Source: Heterobasidion occidentale (lineage: Eukaryota; Basidiomycota; Agaricomycetes; Russulales; Bondarzewiaceae). From it: a stretch of 64,000 nucleotides of DNA. The number at the start of each line of letters is the position of its first letter. Position 1 is the stretch's first letter. The stretch is taken from the NCBI GenBank assembly GCA_039111635.1, contig JBCAQO010000013.1, positions 1,467,962 through 1,531,961 of the forward strand, written 5' to 3'. The notes under the pieces were generated by a model. The model worked only from the letters and a program-made list of their open reading frames with translations, made no database searches and was not told the origin of the DNA. Made by a program: the position numbers and the translations under genes. Positions 44,097-54,914 of the stretch are shown here, in pieces.

Positions 44097-44717
44097 ATGT
44101 CTAAACAGTCTGCCCTGCCTTCCAAGGCCGGGGGGATGAGAAGCTCCCTGAGGAGATCCGACGTGTCGCCGTTAGATGACATAGACAAGCTCAGACGACA
44201 GTCAGAATTTGTGAACGCAATAGCGGCAGGAGATTTTCTACATAAGAGGGGCTATATTCCGAGCAGAGATCCGAAAGAATTGGACGGGATAGCGGTGAGC
44301 AACGCTCTCTTCGGTATAGCGGCGTACGCACAGGGCAAGGAGCTGTTAGAGGGAATAAACGCGCTGGCTATGGTCTTGGCAGCAATACACTTGGAACAGA
44401 TGACACGGGCGCTAGCTACACGCTTAGCTGAGATAGCAGAAGAGAAACTCAACGAGGAGATAGAGTCCCAGATGATCAACTTAGAGAAACAACTGGACGA
44501 GAAGACCTCAGTAATCCTCAGCATGGTCGACCAGGCCTACAGCAAGATACAGCAGAGGCTACAGCTATCCTAGAGAGTTCGATCAAGAACGTCACTGCCC
44601 ACGCATCCCACACATCTCCCATGTCGCCGCCCTTCCATACGCCTGACATACCACTCAGCAATCCGTCATACGCCTCAGTAGTACATAGCCACCTACCCAC
44701 ATCTCACCTATCGAACC
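44097..44717 (+). CDS. Retroelement gag/ORF1-like protein, interrupted
   Basis: An ATG-initiated frame of 158 codons (44097-44573) is strongly helical: AIHLEQMTRALATRLAEIAE, then LNEEIESQMINLEKQLDEKT. Right after its stop, and in another phase, comes SSIKNVTAHASHTSPMSPP and then NPSYASVV. A Thr/Ser/Pro-rich segment ending in a SYA/SYRDAL-like phrase is usual in ORF1 or gag-type proteins of basidiomycete retroelements. The sequence is cut at about 44716 by copy 2 of the 375-bp repeat. A non-LTR ORF1 or a domesticated gag are both possible; no reverse transcriptase is present. Confidence 0.4.
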
Positions 44718-45091
44718 TAGGAGTATTACCGACCGATTTGAGTCCACCGATATCCGAAACTACTGTGTTGCCAATTTAATGCAGCTATAAATACAAAAAA
44801 ATATGGCCTGTGGTTTTCATACCCTGGTACAACTTTGAGGTCCAGAATCAGCTAGATTGAATCAGAGGTTCAATAGATATGTATTTAAACAGTCTACCCC
44901 CTAAAACCAGACTGTGCACAGCACAGTCTAGGTTTTGGGACATGAAATCTGTGTTGCACACAATTATGTCTGATTCAAGAGATTTGAAAGGTGTTCAGGA
45001 TGGTATCCTGAATTTTTGATCACTAGACATGTACCACTGAGTCTGTTAAGGGCAAAATAAAGAAGTGAAGAATAACCTTAAAAAAGCAGGT
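44716..45091. repeat. 375-bp dispersed repeat, copy 2
   Basis: Full-length copy from CCTAGGAGTATTACCGACCG to AAAAAAGCAGG. It contains an inverted pair CAGACTGTGC...GCACAGTCT (about 44908-44931) and AAGGTGTTCAGGATGGTATC. It interrupts the gag-like ORF on its left and abuts the satellite leader on its right. Confidence 0.88.
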
Positions 45092-45312
45092 TATAAGAGG
45101 TGGTAGGCGGATGGTAGGTGAGACGAAAAAAATCCGAGATGTTAGGTAGGTGAGGAGCTAGGTGAGAGGCTAGGTGAGGGGCTAGGTGAGGAGGCAGGTG
45201 AGAGGCCAGGTGAGGAGGCAGGTGAGAGGCTAGGTGAGGAGGCAGGCGAGAGGCTAGGTGAGAGGCCAGGTGAGGAGGCAGGCGAGGAGTCAGGTGAGAG
45301 AGTAGGTGAGAG
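45089..45312. repeat. Satellite leader plus short AGGTGAG array (fourth site)
   Basis: The leader (45089-45150) and about 160 bp of AGGTGAGAGGC/AGGTGAGGAGGC units run into block C. The junction GAGAGAGTGCAGCCGTT is the same as at 232 in block A. Confidence 0.93.
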
Positions 45313-47616
45313 AGTGCAGCCGTTGTTGGTGACATGAGGACGTCCGTGACGATTAGCAGTCGTCTGAGACGAGACGCGACGTCTCAGATGTCAGGCAGAC
45401 GTCGCAGACGGCCTGCCTGCATCCTAGACGAGACGCGACGTCTGAGACGTCGTTTCAGCCATTGCAGACGCCTTGTGTTCACCCCAGACGAGGGGGGGAC
45501 GTCCCAGACGTCGGGCAGTCGTCACAGACGTACAGGGCTCGTCTGCGACGTTGTGCAGTCGTCACAGACGACCTGTGTGCACCACAGACAAAGGGGGGAC
45601 GTCTGAGACGTCGCGCAGTCGTCACAGACGACCTGTGTGCACCACAGACAAAGGGGGCTCGTCTGCGACGTCGCGCAGTCGTCATAGACGACCTGTGTGC
45701 ACCACAGACAAAGGGGGGACGTCTGAGACGTCGCGCAGTCGTCACAGACGACCTGTGTGCACCACAGACAAAGGGGGGACGTCTGAGACGTCGCGCAGTC
45801 GTCACAGACGAAGGGGGGACGGCTGCGACGTTGCGCAGTCGTCATTGACGACCTGTGTGCACCACAGACAAAGGGGGACGTCTGGGACGTCGTGCAGCCG
45901 TCACTTAGGTCGGGCAGCGGTCGCAGACGGCCTGCGTGTATCCCACACAAGAGACGACGTCTGAGACGTTGTGCAGCCGTTGCTGGTGACATGAGGACGT
46001 CCCTGACAATTAGCAGTCGTCTGAGACGAGACGTGACGTCTCAGACGTCAGGCAGTTGTCGCAGACGGCCTGCCTGCATCCTAGACGAGACGCGACGTCT
46101 CAGACGTCGTGCAGCCGTCGCAGACGGCTTGTGTTCACCCCAGATGAGGAGGGGGGGACGTCCCAGACGTCGGGCAGCGGTCGTAGACGACCTGCGTGCA
46201 TCCTAGACGAGGGGGGAACGTCCCAGACGTCGGGCAGCGGTCGCAGATGGCCTGCGTGCATCCCAGACGAGATGCGACGTCTGAGACGTCGTGCAGCCGT
46301 TGCTAGTGACATGAGGAGATCCCTGACGACTAGCAGTCGTCTGAGACAAGACGCGACGTCTCAGACGTCAGGCAGTCGTCACAGATGGCCTGCCTGCATC
46401 CTGGACGAGACGCGACGTCTCAGACGTCGTGAAGCCATCGCAGACGGCTTGTGTGCACCCCAGACGAGGGGGGACGTCCCAGACGTCGGGCAGCGGTCGC
46501 AGACAGCCTGCGTGCATCCCAGACGAGACACGGCGTCTGAGACGTCGTGCAGCCGTTGCTGGTGAGTTGAGGACGTCCCAGACGGACAGCAGTCGTCTGA
46601 GACGAGACGCGACGTCTCATATGTCACGCAGCCGTCGCAGACGGCCTGTGTGCATCCCAGACGAGACGCGACGTCTCAGACGTCGTCCAGTCGTTGCTGG
46701 TGAGGTGAGGACGTCCCAGACGAACAGCAGTCGTCTGAGACGAGACTCGACGTCTCAGATGTCAGGCAGCCGTTGCAGACGGCCTGTGTGCATCCCAGAC
46801 GAGATGCGACGTCTGAGACGTCGTGCAGCCGTTGCTGGTGACATGAGGATGTCCCTGACGACTAGCAGTCGTCGCAGACAGCCTGCCTGCATTCTGGACG
46901 CGACACAATATCTGAGACGTCGTGCAGCCATTGCTGGTGACATGAGGACGTCCCTGACAACTAGCAGTCATCTGAGACGAGACGCGACGTCTCAGACGTC
47001 AGGCAGCCATAGCAGATAGCCTGCCTGCATCCTAGACGAGACGCGACGTCTCAGACGTCGTGCAGCTGTCGCAAACGGCTTGTGTTCACCCCAGATGAGG
47101 GGGGGGGGGATGTCCCAGACGTCGGGCAGCGGTCGCAGACGGCCTGCGTGCATCCTAGAAGAGACACGGCGTCTGAGACGTCGTGCAGCCGTTGCTGGTG
47201 ACATGAGGACGTCCCTGACGACTAGCAGTTGTCTCAGACAAGACGCGACGTCTCAGACGTTGTGCAGTTGTCGCAGACGCCTTGTTGTCACCCCAGACAA
47301 GGGGGGGACGTCCCAGACGTCGGGCAGCGGTCGCAGACGGCCTGCGTGCATCCCAGATGAGAAACGACGTCTGAGACGTCGTGCAGCCGTTGCTGGTGAC
47401 ACGAGGACATCCCTGATGATTAGCAGTCGTCTGAGACGAGACGCGACGTCTCAGACGTCAGGCAGTCGTCGCAGACGGCCTGCCTGCATCCCATACGCGA
47501 CGCAACGTCTGAGACGTTGTGCAGCCATTGCTGGTGACATGAGGACATCCCAGATGACTAGCAGTTGTCTGAGACGAGACGCGACGTCTCAGACATCATG
47601 CAGCCTTCTAGACAAC
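45313..47616. repeat. GACGTC-rich satellite array, block C (paralogue of block A)
   Basis: The first 190 bp match block A nearly base for base. Five consecutive 60-bp units (about 45541-45840) are almost identical: GTCTGAGACGTCGCGCAGTC, then GTCACAGACGACCTGTGTGC, then ACCACAGACAAAGGGGGG. Later subfamilies follow the order in block A, and the array ends in the same tail, CAGCCTTCTAGACAACT. There copy 3 of the 375-bp repeat begins. Confidence 0.93.
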
Positions 47617-47990
47617 TAGGAGTATTACCGACCGATTTGAGTCCACCAATATCCGAAACTACTGTGTTGCCAATTTAATGCAGCTATAAATACCAAAAAA
47701 TGAGCCATGTGATCTCCATACCATGGTGCAACTTTGAGGCCCAGAATCAGCCAGATTGAATCAGGGGTTCAATAGATATGGATTTAAACAGTCTACTCCC
47801 CAAAACCAGACTGTGCTTCGCACAGTCTGGGTTTTGGGAAATGAAATCTGTGTTGCACACAATTCTGTCTAATTCAAGAGATTTGAAAGGTGTTTCAGGA
47901 TGGTATCCTGAATTTTTTATTACTAGACATGTACCACTGAGTCTGTTAAGGGCAAAATACAGAAGTGAAGAATAAACTGAAAAAAGCAGG
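47616..47990. repeat. 375-bp dispersed repeat, copy 3
   Basis: Full-length copy from CTAGGAGTATTACCGACCG to GAAAAAAGCAGG. It holds a perfect 10-bp hairpin, CAGACTGTGC/TTC/GCACAGTCTG (about 47806-47828). Its left end lies exactly in the tail of block C, whereas block A continues there with GCAGGTCCCTCAGACG. This shows insertion or replacement at that point. Confidence 0.88.
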
Positions 47991-48169
47991 CATCCAGTAC
48001 TCAATTTATATTGTTTTGTAATCATGAAACAGAGCGAATGTGAAAATGTACCATAGCTTTCGATTGATACCTTAATAGTACCATTTGGATCAGGGGATCC
48101 AAAGATATGGAATTGTTTGTGATCTTGAAGATATTCTGCAACCCGGAGACACAGTTTAGTCAGCGTCGG

Positions 48170-48480
48170 CAGAGCCGGCACACAGTCGGGAGATCACGGG
48201 TACGATGTCGTCACACTGTTGTCACACCACGCACAGTCCCTCTGTCGCGCCACACAGTCCGGCCGAGGCCGCACACAGTCCGGATTTTGGCGCTGTGTTT
48301 GCGCCACACAGTCCGGATTCTCGGTGACAGTCCGGGATTTGGCCCTAAGGTCACGCACACAGTCCGGCCGTGCCGCACACAGTCCGTTGATTGTCGCGCC
48401 ACACAGTCCGACTGTGTCGGACACAGTCGGAGTTTTCCTTCCGACTGTGTTGGCACACAGTGCCCTGCAACGTCTCGTGA
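48170..48480. repeat. ACACAGTC short-motif cluster
   Basis: More than ten copies of CACACAGTCCG or close variants occur at irregular spacing. Several sit in opposite orientation (CCGACTGTGT), giving local inverted pairs. The spacing is not constant, so it is not a simple tandem satellite. No gene is seen here. Confidence 0.75.
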
Positions 48481-48606
48481 TCAAGCGTGCCGCCGCGACG
48501 CGACGCGTAGTATTACAGTCTCCCCCACCTCGTCCTCTTCCTTACTCGATGTATCGATACGGCCCTCTCAGAGTACTTACAGTAACCTGCAGATTCACAC
48601 ACACAT

Positions 48607-48754
48607 GTGAGTTTTTCTTGCTTCTTGACGCTCTCCCCTCCTGCACTCTCGACGATGCAAGTAGACGATGGGCCTCTGCCGAGGCCCTGAATAAACGCGC
48701 GTTGCCGAGAGTGTATACCAATATTCCTTTTCATCTTTTCTTTTTCTTTTACAG
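48607..48754 (+). other. Hairpin-bearing intron-like element, copy 1
   Basis: A 148-bp segment starts GTGAGTTTTTCTTGCTTC and ends TTTCTTTTTCTTTTACAG. In the middle is GACGATGGGCCTCTGCCGAG then GCCCTGAATAAA, an inverted repeat able to form a GGGCCTC/GAGGCCC hairpin. Copies at 50245-50423 and 54764-54914 share this layout. A transcript might splice it out, but its flanking sequence is not a recognised gene. Confidence 0.45.
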
Positions 48755-50244
48755 CCTGTAGCTGGAATGCGAGCAACAACACTCCGACTCCACTGTGCGC
48801 TCTCTCCATGCACTCTTCCACCTCCACCGCCATCTTTTCCTCGTCGCTGCCCACAACCTTCATGCCGCCGCCGCCGTTGCCCTCCAACTGATCCGTGCTC
48901 ACGCTATCTCACAACGTGTGGAGCAATCTGAACATCTCATCACACGGGCTTCAGCATGCCGACGAGAAGGACAAGAAGCAGCTGGTGGCAGAGGAAGGGG
49001 AGGAGGAGGACGGACAGTGGAGGCACGGAGACGAGAAGGAGTATGTCGATGGCGGACATACACTTGCTGAGCATGCAGAGCAGTACGACGGTACGTACAT
49101 CCCGTTATTCTCCTTTCTACACGCCCCTCCTCGATGTTCCCATCCCCAACCCACACGCACTCGTCCTCTCAAACCCCTCCGCTCCTCCCAGCACATGTGG
49201 ACCAACCACTCTCCTCCTTTCAGTCCACCACTTTCTCGACCTGCGTCCCCTCAACCATCCACAATCCCGCCCTTGACGCCTGCTCACCTGCCATCCAGCA
49301 CGCGTAAACACATCGACTGTTGTTCCCGCTCGTAAATCCAAATGTGCACGCTCGTCTCCTGAAGCTTATGCACGCACGCACATCCCTACGACGCCACCCT
49401 ATCATTCAAGCTGCTTGCTGTACCACCACAAAATGAACACGGCGTGCTCGACCTCTCGACCTCTGCGGAAGACGAGTCGCGCATGGGGCATAAACGGCCG
49501 CGTGCTGTCTGCGGCCGCCGCCTTCGCCGGCCTCATTTCCTTCCTTCCTCCTCTCCCTCTCCTCCTCTCTCGTGCTCTTGATGCTGACATTTGACATCAC
49601 GAACAGCCTTCTCGGCAGAACGTTGTCGGACACATGACACTAGAGGGCCTCAAGCGAGCTAGTCGAGTGTACGATGGCAGCAGAACATGCGCTATTACTG
49701 TTCTAGCAGTCTCGAGAGTACAGTCGTGCAACATGCCCAGGCTCGCAGCCTCATTCTCCCCTTGTATCTTCTATTTGTCGGCCAATACCATATGCATGTA
49801 GTCCGCGCGACTCGTTCCATGTACTTTGCGCGCATATACACCTCCCTCGAAGCTACTTTCTTAGGTGCTCCTCTGTAGCTACAGCCTGTATTATTTTTCT
49901 TGTTGTATTTAGATTTATATTTTGAACTCAGGCCCATTCACCCACACGATTTGTGGGCGAAATTTTTCGCCTGAAGTGGAAGGAGCACCACTCTACCTCG
50001 ATCGTAATGAACAGCTCTCAATCCAACTCTTCGGTCTATGCTCGTCTCTCAGTACCTCTTCCGTCTCCGCGAACCCTCGTCCACGCACTGTCCGAGCCAA
50101 TGTCGACATCCTCTGCTAGCCTGCAAGCCAGAGACTTCTCGACAGGCCATCAGCCACATCCTCTTCTTCTACGGGACGATCGTTTGCGAAACCAGCGCAG
50201 ACTCTGGTCCAGATGAGCGAAACAAGCACTTTGAACCTTTCATT
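48755..50244. repeat. GC-rich degenerate long-repeat region, middle copy
   Basis: It carries one copy of the GACGAGAAGGACAAGAAGCA-type signature near 48958 and a TACGACGGTACGTAC phrase near 49090 that recurs at 58305. From about 49690 the sequence is less GC-rich. No gene is credible. Confidence 0.5.
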
Positions 50245-50423
50245 GTGAGTTATCTTTTGTTCCTTTTGCTTCTCGACACCCGCTTCCTTCGTGCTCTCTT
50301 TCCTTTGCGCTCTCAATGATGCAAGCGGACGATGGGCCTCCGCCGAGGCCCTGATAAAGCTAGCATCGTTGAGGACGTGTACTGATGTTTCCTTCTCTTT
50401 TCCTTTACTTCTACTATCTACAG
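50245..50423 (+). other. Hairpin-bearing intron-like element, copy 2
   Basis: A 179-bp segment starts GTGAGTTATCTTTTG and ends TCTACTATCTACAG. The centre reads GATGCAAGCGGACGATGGGC then CTCCGCCGAGGCCCTGATAAA, the same hairpin as copies 1 and 3. The upstream flank (TTTGCGAAACCAGCGCAGAC) resembles that of copy 3 (ATTGCGAAACCGGAGCAAAC), so the repeated unit extends beyond the intron-like part. Confidence 0.45.
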
Positions 50424-50740
50424 ATCCTCGAGGGACTAACCTTTCCCTTCCCGACCCGTCTCTGTCCTCGTCCACGCCTACGCCCCCGCTCACCGCCGTT
50501 TCTTTCCCCTGCGCCACCACGATGTCGGCCGCGGAGGCGTTCTGCTCCACCAATGCCCCCACACCCACGCTGCCTGATAACGCTCCAAGCATCGTGACCG
50601 TCTGAGCGTCAAACACGACGACAACGAGGACCACACTGACAATCACAACGACAGCGACAACGACCCACGCTGAGGAACGGCGATGGCGGAAAGATAAGCT
50701 GGAAGAGAGAGGGCGCGGACGACGAGGATATCCATGATTT

Positions 50741-53700
50741 ATGTCGTCTTTCTTTGCGCCAGCGCCTCCCCAATGCCGCCGTCCAAGAACTCGCTGCAAG
50801 TCCCGCCCCCGCGCAGAGACAGCCTTAGCTACCGCGCGCACCACCCCCCGTCCTCCCGGCTCTCCTCCACCGACGCCTCGCGCACGATCGACACCCACAC
50901 CGCGTTCTCCCCGTTCATGTCCACCGCATCCCTCCACACCGCCCTCCTCCCACAAGCGCTCCATGACCATCTCCAAGGGCAACTCCGTCTTCTGCCTCGC
51001 TTGCAAGACCCACAACGAGAAGCTCACGGTCGCCAGCCTTGACTGCATCTCCAAGCTCATCTCCTACTCCTTCTTCGTCGAGGCCAGGCCTCCCAAACAC
51101 GCATCCTCCCGTCCCCGCCCCTGTCCCCAAGTCCAAGCCCAGCCACTCCACCTCGAGCACCTCCCAGAGCAACCTCCCCCCGCCCTCGCTCGTGGACCTC
51201 GTCGTGCATACCACCACCACCTGCCACACCGAGTCCACCGCCGACTCGGTTAGGCTCCAGGTCGTCAAGACCCTCCTCACTCTCGTCCTCTCCTCCACCA
51301 TCCTCGTCCACCAGTCCTCGCTCCTCAAGGCCGTCCGCACCGTTTACAACATATTCCTCATGTCCACCGACCCCGTCAACCAGACCGTCACCCAGGGCGG
51401 CCTCACCCAGATGATCCACCACATCTTCTCGCGCTGCAAGGTCGCCCCACCCGCCGCCGCAGAGTCCACCGCATCGCTCGCGTCCAGGGCTGACGACGCC
51501 CCGTCCGCAAAGCGCGACTCGTTCGCGCCGTCCACGCCGGACATCGAGCCGCCGCGTGCGCTGCCGTCCCAGGACAAGGTGCCCTCGGCAGACGACATCT
51601 CGCTCGAGATCCCGCTCCCTCTTTTGCCGCCGGTAGCTGCCCACGACGACTTGCCCGTCCTCGAGCTGCCCTCGTCGAATGGGATCGAGCACGGCGCGGA
51701 CAGGCCGGATACCCCTCACGCGTGGGTCTCACTCGCACAGTTGCGCTTGTGTCCCCTTTGACTGACCCGCACGCCAGCGAGCCCACTCTTTGCCCGAGCA
51801 CCCCAGCTCAGGGGCATCATGCTCCCCCAGCACACACGGTGACGATCGACGACCTGTTCCTCAAGGGCGCCTCCCTCGTCTTCCGGTCCATGTGCAAGCT
51901 CACAATGAAGCCCCTCAACACGGAAAGGTTCGCTCTCTCCTCCTCGCACCATATCCACATCACCCCTTACTGAGCCCCGCGCCCCGCCCACAGCGAGCGC
52001 GACCTCAAGTCGCACGCGATGCGCTCCAAGCTGCTCTCTCTGCACATGGTGCTCATCATCCTCAACGCGTACATGGACGTCTTCGTCTCGCCCTCGTTGC
52101 TCATCCACTCGAGCTCGTCCTACGAGGCGACCCCGTTCGTGCAGATGGCGAGCTAGTACCTCTGCCTCAGCCTCAGCAGGAAAGCAGTCAGCCCCGTCCC
52201 GCAGGTGTTCGAGATCAGCGTCGGGCGTGTGATCATGGGCCTCCGGACGAAGCTCAAGGTGCGCGCGCGCGCGTGTGGGGGGTCTGTCTTCGTAGACCTA
52301 GTTTTGTTTTTTATTGCACCTGCTGAAAGAGATCGAGGTCCTGTTCCACGAGATCTTCTTCCTGATTCTCGAGATGAAGACGTCGACGCTGAAGCAGAAG
52401 GCCGTCATCTTGGGTATGCTGCCTTTGCCACGATCCGCAGGCGCTCATCGAGATTTGTCTCAACTATGATTGCGACAGCCAAGTCGCAGACAACATCTAC
52501 GAGCAGTGAGCATGCCCCGCCTCCTCTCTTTTCCTCTGCTCTGCTCTGCCCTCTGTTTTTTTCTTTTTCTTTTTCTTTGTTTTTTTTGTCTGTGTATGCG
52601 GCTCGCTGAACACCCTGCCCGCCGCGCGCGCAGCCTCATGAACATCATCACCAAGATCGGCACCAGCACGCTCCCGTCCGCCGCGCAGCAGAAGCCGGCG
52701 GACCCTGCGAGCCCCGCGCTGACACCCACGAGCAAGGCGCACGCGCCGGGCATCCCGCCGTCACTCGTGACGTCCGCCGTGGCCGTCTCGGGCTCGCTCG
52801 ATACATCCACGCTCGGCCACTCGGAGCAGCAGCTCTGCCGCCAGAGCCTCGAGTGCCTCACTGCCGTGCTGCGCTCGCTCGTCGCGTGGGGCACCGCGCC
52901 CGACTCGGCGTTGGCCGCAGCCGCGGCGGGTGCGTGGCGCGCCAGCGTCGGTGAGGACGGGTGCCCTGAGGGATTGACGCCCAACGTGTCACAGTCGCTG
53001 GATAGGCTCCCGACGGGTGGCCCGAGCGCGGAGGCGACGAGGCAGCCGACGCCGGATATCCACAACGACCCGGGCCGGTTCGAGAGCGCAAAGCAGAAGA
53101 AGACGATGTTGCTGGAGGGCGTCAAGAAGTTCAACCTTAAGCCGAAGCGAGTGCGTGTTTTCTTCGGCCGAGGAGGGCTGACCGATGGGCGGGTGTTAGG
53201 GCATACAATTTTTGCTCGAGACGGGGTTCATTCTGAGTAAGGCGCCGCAGGACGTCGCGCGGTTCTTGTTGCATACCGATGGGCTGAGCAAGTCGATGAT
53301 CGGTGAGTACCTCGGCGAAGGGTGCGCGTTTTCCACCTCCTCCGTTTGCGATGGCTCATCGGGTTGCAGGGACGAGGAGAACATCGCGATCATGTACACG
53401 TTCGTCAACATGCTCGACCTGCGGAACATGCCCTTCGTCGACGCGCTGCGCGTCTACCTGCAGGCGTTCCGCCTGCCCGGGGAAGCGCAGAAGATCGATC
53501 GGTTCATGCTCAAGTTCGCCGAGCGCTACATCAAGGGCAATGCAAACACACCGTTCGCGAACGCCGATGCGTGTCCTGCGCGCTGCTCATCCGCGCGCGC
53601 GTCTGACGCGCCACAGCCCCGTTTCCGTTGCAGACACCGCCTACGTGATATCGTACTCGGTCATCCTGCTCAACACGGATGCGCACAATCCGCAGGTGAA

Positions 53701-54670
53701 GAAGCGCATGACGCGCGCGGACTTCGTGAAGAACAAACGCGGGATCAACGAGGGCGCGGACCCCCCGAGGAGCTGCTGTCCGCCATCTTTGACGACATCG
53801 TGAACAATGGGATCCGGATCAAGGATGAGGTGGACTCGAGCCTGGTCGCGTCGCTCGCGCCGGGTGCGGGGCTGGCGAGCGCGCTCGCCACGGTCGGGCA
53901 GGACTTGCAGAGGGAGGCGTATATGCTGCAGTCGAACGGCATGGCGAACAAGACCGAGGTGCGTGCTTCTTGATGGCGTCGAGCGTCGAGATGTCGGTGC
54001 TGGGGTGGTTTGCTCACGCGTCGGTTATGCAGGCGCTGTTCAGGACGATGATGCGGTCCCAGCGCAAGGGTTCGCGGAGCGGCGAGCAGTTCTTCAGCGC
54101 GTCGCACTTCGTACACGTCTGGCCCATGTTCGAGGTCGCGTGGATCCTGTTCCTCGCGGGGATCTCGGGCCCGCTGCAGGAGACGGACGACCTGGATGTC
54201 GTGGAGCTCTGCCTCGACGGCTTCCGGAATGCGATCCGGATCGTGTGCTTCTTCGACCTCGAGCTGGAGCGCAACGCGTTCGTGACGACGCTCGCGAAGT
54301 TCACGTTCCTGAACAACCTCGGGGAGATGAAGACGAAGAACATGGAGGCGGCCCAGACGCTTCTCGACGTCACAGTCACGGAGGGCAATAACCTCAAGGG
54401 CTCGTGGCGCGAGGTGCTCTCGTGCGTGAGCCAGCTGGAGCATATGCAGTTGATCAGCAGCGGCGTCGACGTCCTGGATGCGCGCAAAGGGTACGTCGCG
54501 CGTGCTCCGATCGTGTTTGCGTGGACGCGTGTCGACTTGTTGAATTTTAATTTTATTCTTTCATTGTGGTTTCTAGGCGCACACGAAAGCTGCCCAACGA
54601 GGAGCTGGCGAATGAGAGTAGATCGACGCACATCACCGTCGCGGCGGACATGGTGTTCTCCCTAAGCCAT
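50741..54670 (+). pseudogene. SEC7: SEC7/BIG-type ARF guanine-nucleotide exchange factor, broken and 3'-truncated
   Basis: The family loads GTP onto ARF GTPases at the Golgi. N-terminal DCB sequence (EKLTVASLDCISKLISYSFF; STDPVNQTVTQGGLTQMIHH), HUS sequence (SKLLSLHMVLIILNAYMDVF) and the Sec7 domain are present. The Sec7 domain includes the catalytic glutamate loop FRLPGEAQKIDRFM (about 53468) and NTDAHNPQVKKRM. HDS1 follows (TLAKFTFLNNLGEMKTKNME). Damage is clear: a frame change at about 51083, a TAG at 52154-52156 where the family reads a residue before YLCLSLSR, a scrambled stretch near 52415, and a lost C in CGGACCCCCCGAGG (53757-53770). The homology stops abruptly after ITVAADMVFSLSHY near 54665, so the C-terminal half (HDS2-4) is absent. 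Many GT-AG introns are retained, so this is a DNA-level copy, not a retrocopy. Confidence 0.88.
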
Positions 54671-54763
54671 TACCACACAACGATGAATTGCGAAACCGGA
54701 GCAAACTCTGCTCTACGCGCACGAGACGACTTGTAACCATAACCATGACAGACCCCTGCTCCT

Positions 54764-54914
54764 GTAAGTGTATCTGTATTCTACTTTTCGTTGTCCCTTC
54801 TTTCCCGCCCTCGGCATTGCAAACGGACGATGGGCCTCCGCTGAGGCCCTGAGAAAGCAAGCAGTGTTGAGGATTCCCATTGTGGTCCTTGTCTTTGTCT
54901 AACGATGATTTCAG
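54764..54914 (+). other. Hairpin-bearing intron-like element, copy 3
   Basis: A 151-bp segment starts GTAAGTGTATCTG and ends TAACGATGATTTCAG. The centre reads CATTGCAAACGGACGATGGG then CCTCCGCTGAGGCCCTGAGAAA. Together with copy 2 it brackets the broken SEC7 copy. Confidence 0.45.

Noticed and set aside
45541..45840. Regular 60-bp periodicity resembling a CRISPR array
   Set aside because: Whole units are near-identical with no unique spacers, and the genome is eukaryotic.
47616..47990. 375-bp repeat as a Helitron ending in CTAG on the minus strand
   Set aside because: No stem-loop was found just inside that end, and copies 1 and 2 are not followed by T as a Helitron insertion would require.
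47747..48181. 144-aa minus-strand ORF
   Set aside because: It starts in unique sequence and runs backwards through copy 3 of the dispersed repeat, with no counterpart in copies 1 and 2.
50116..51060. 314-aa minus-strand ORF
   Set aside because: It overlaps the SEC7 N-terminal exons and the intron-like element in antisense and shows no domain.
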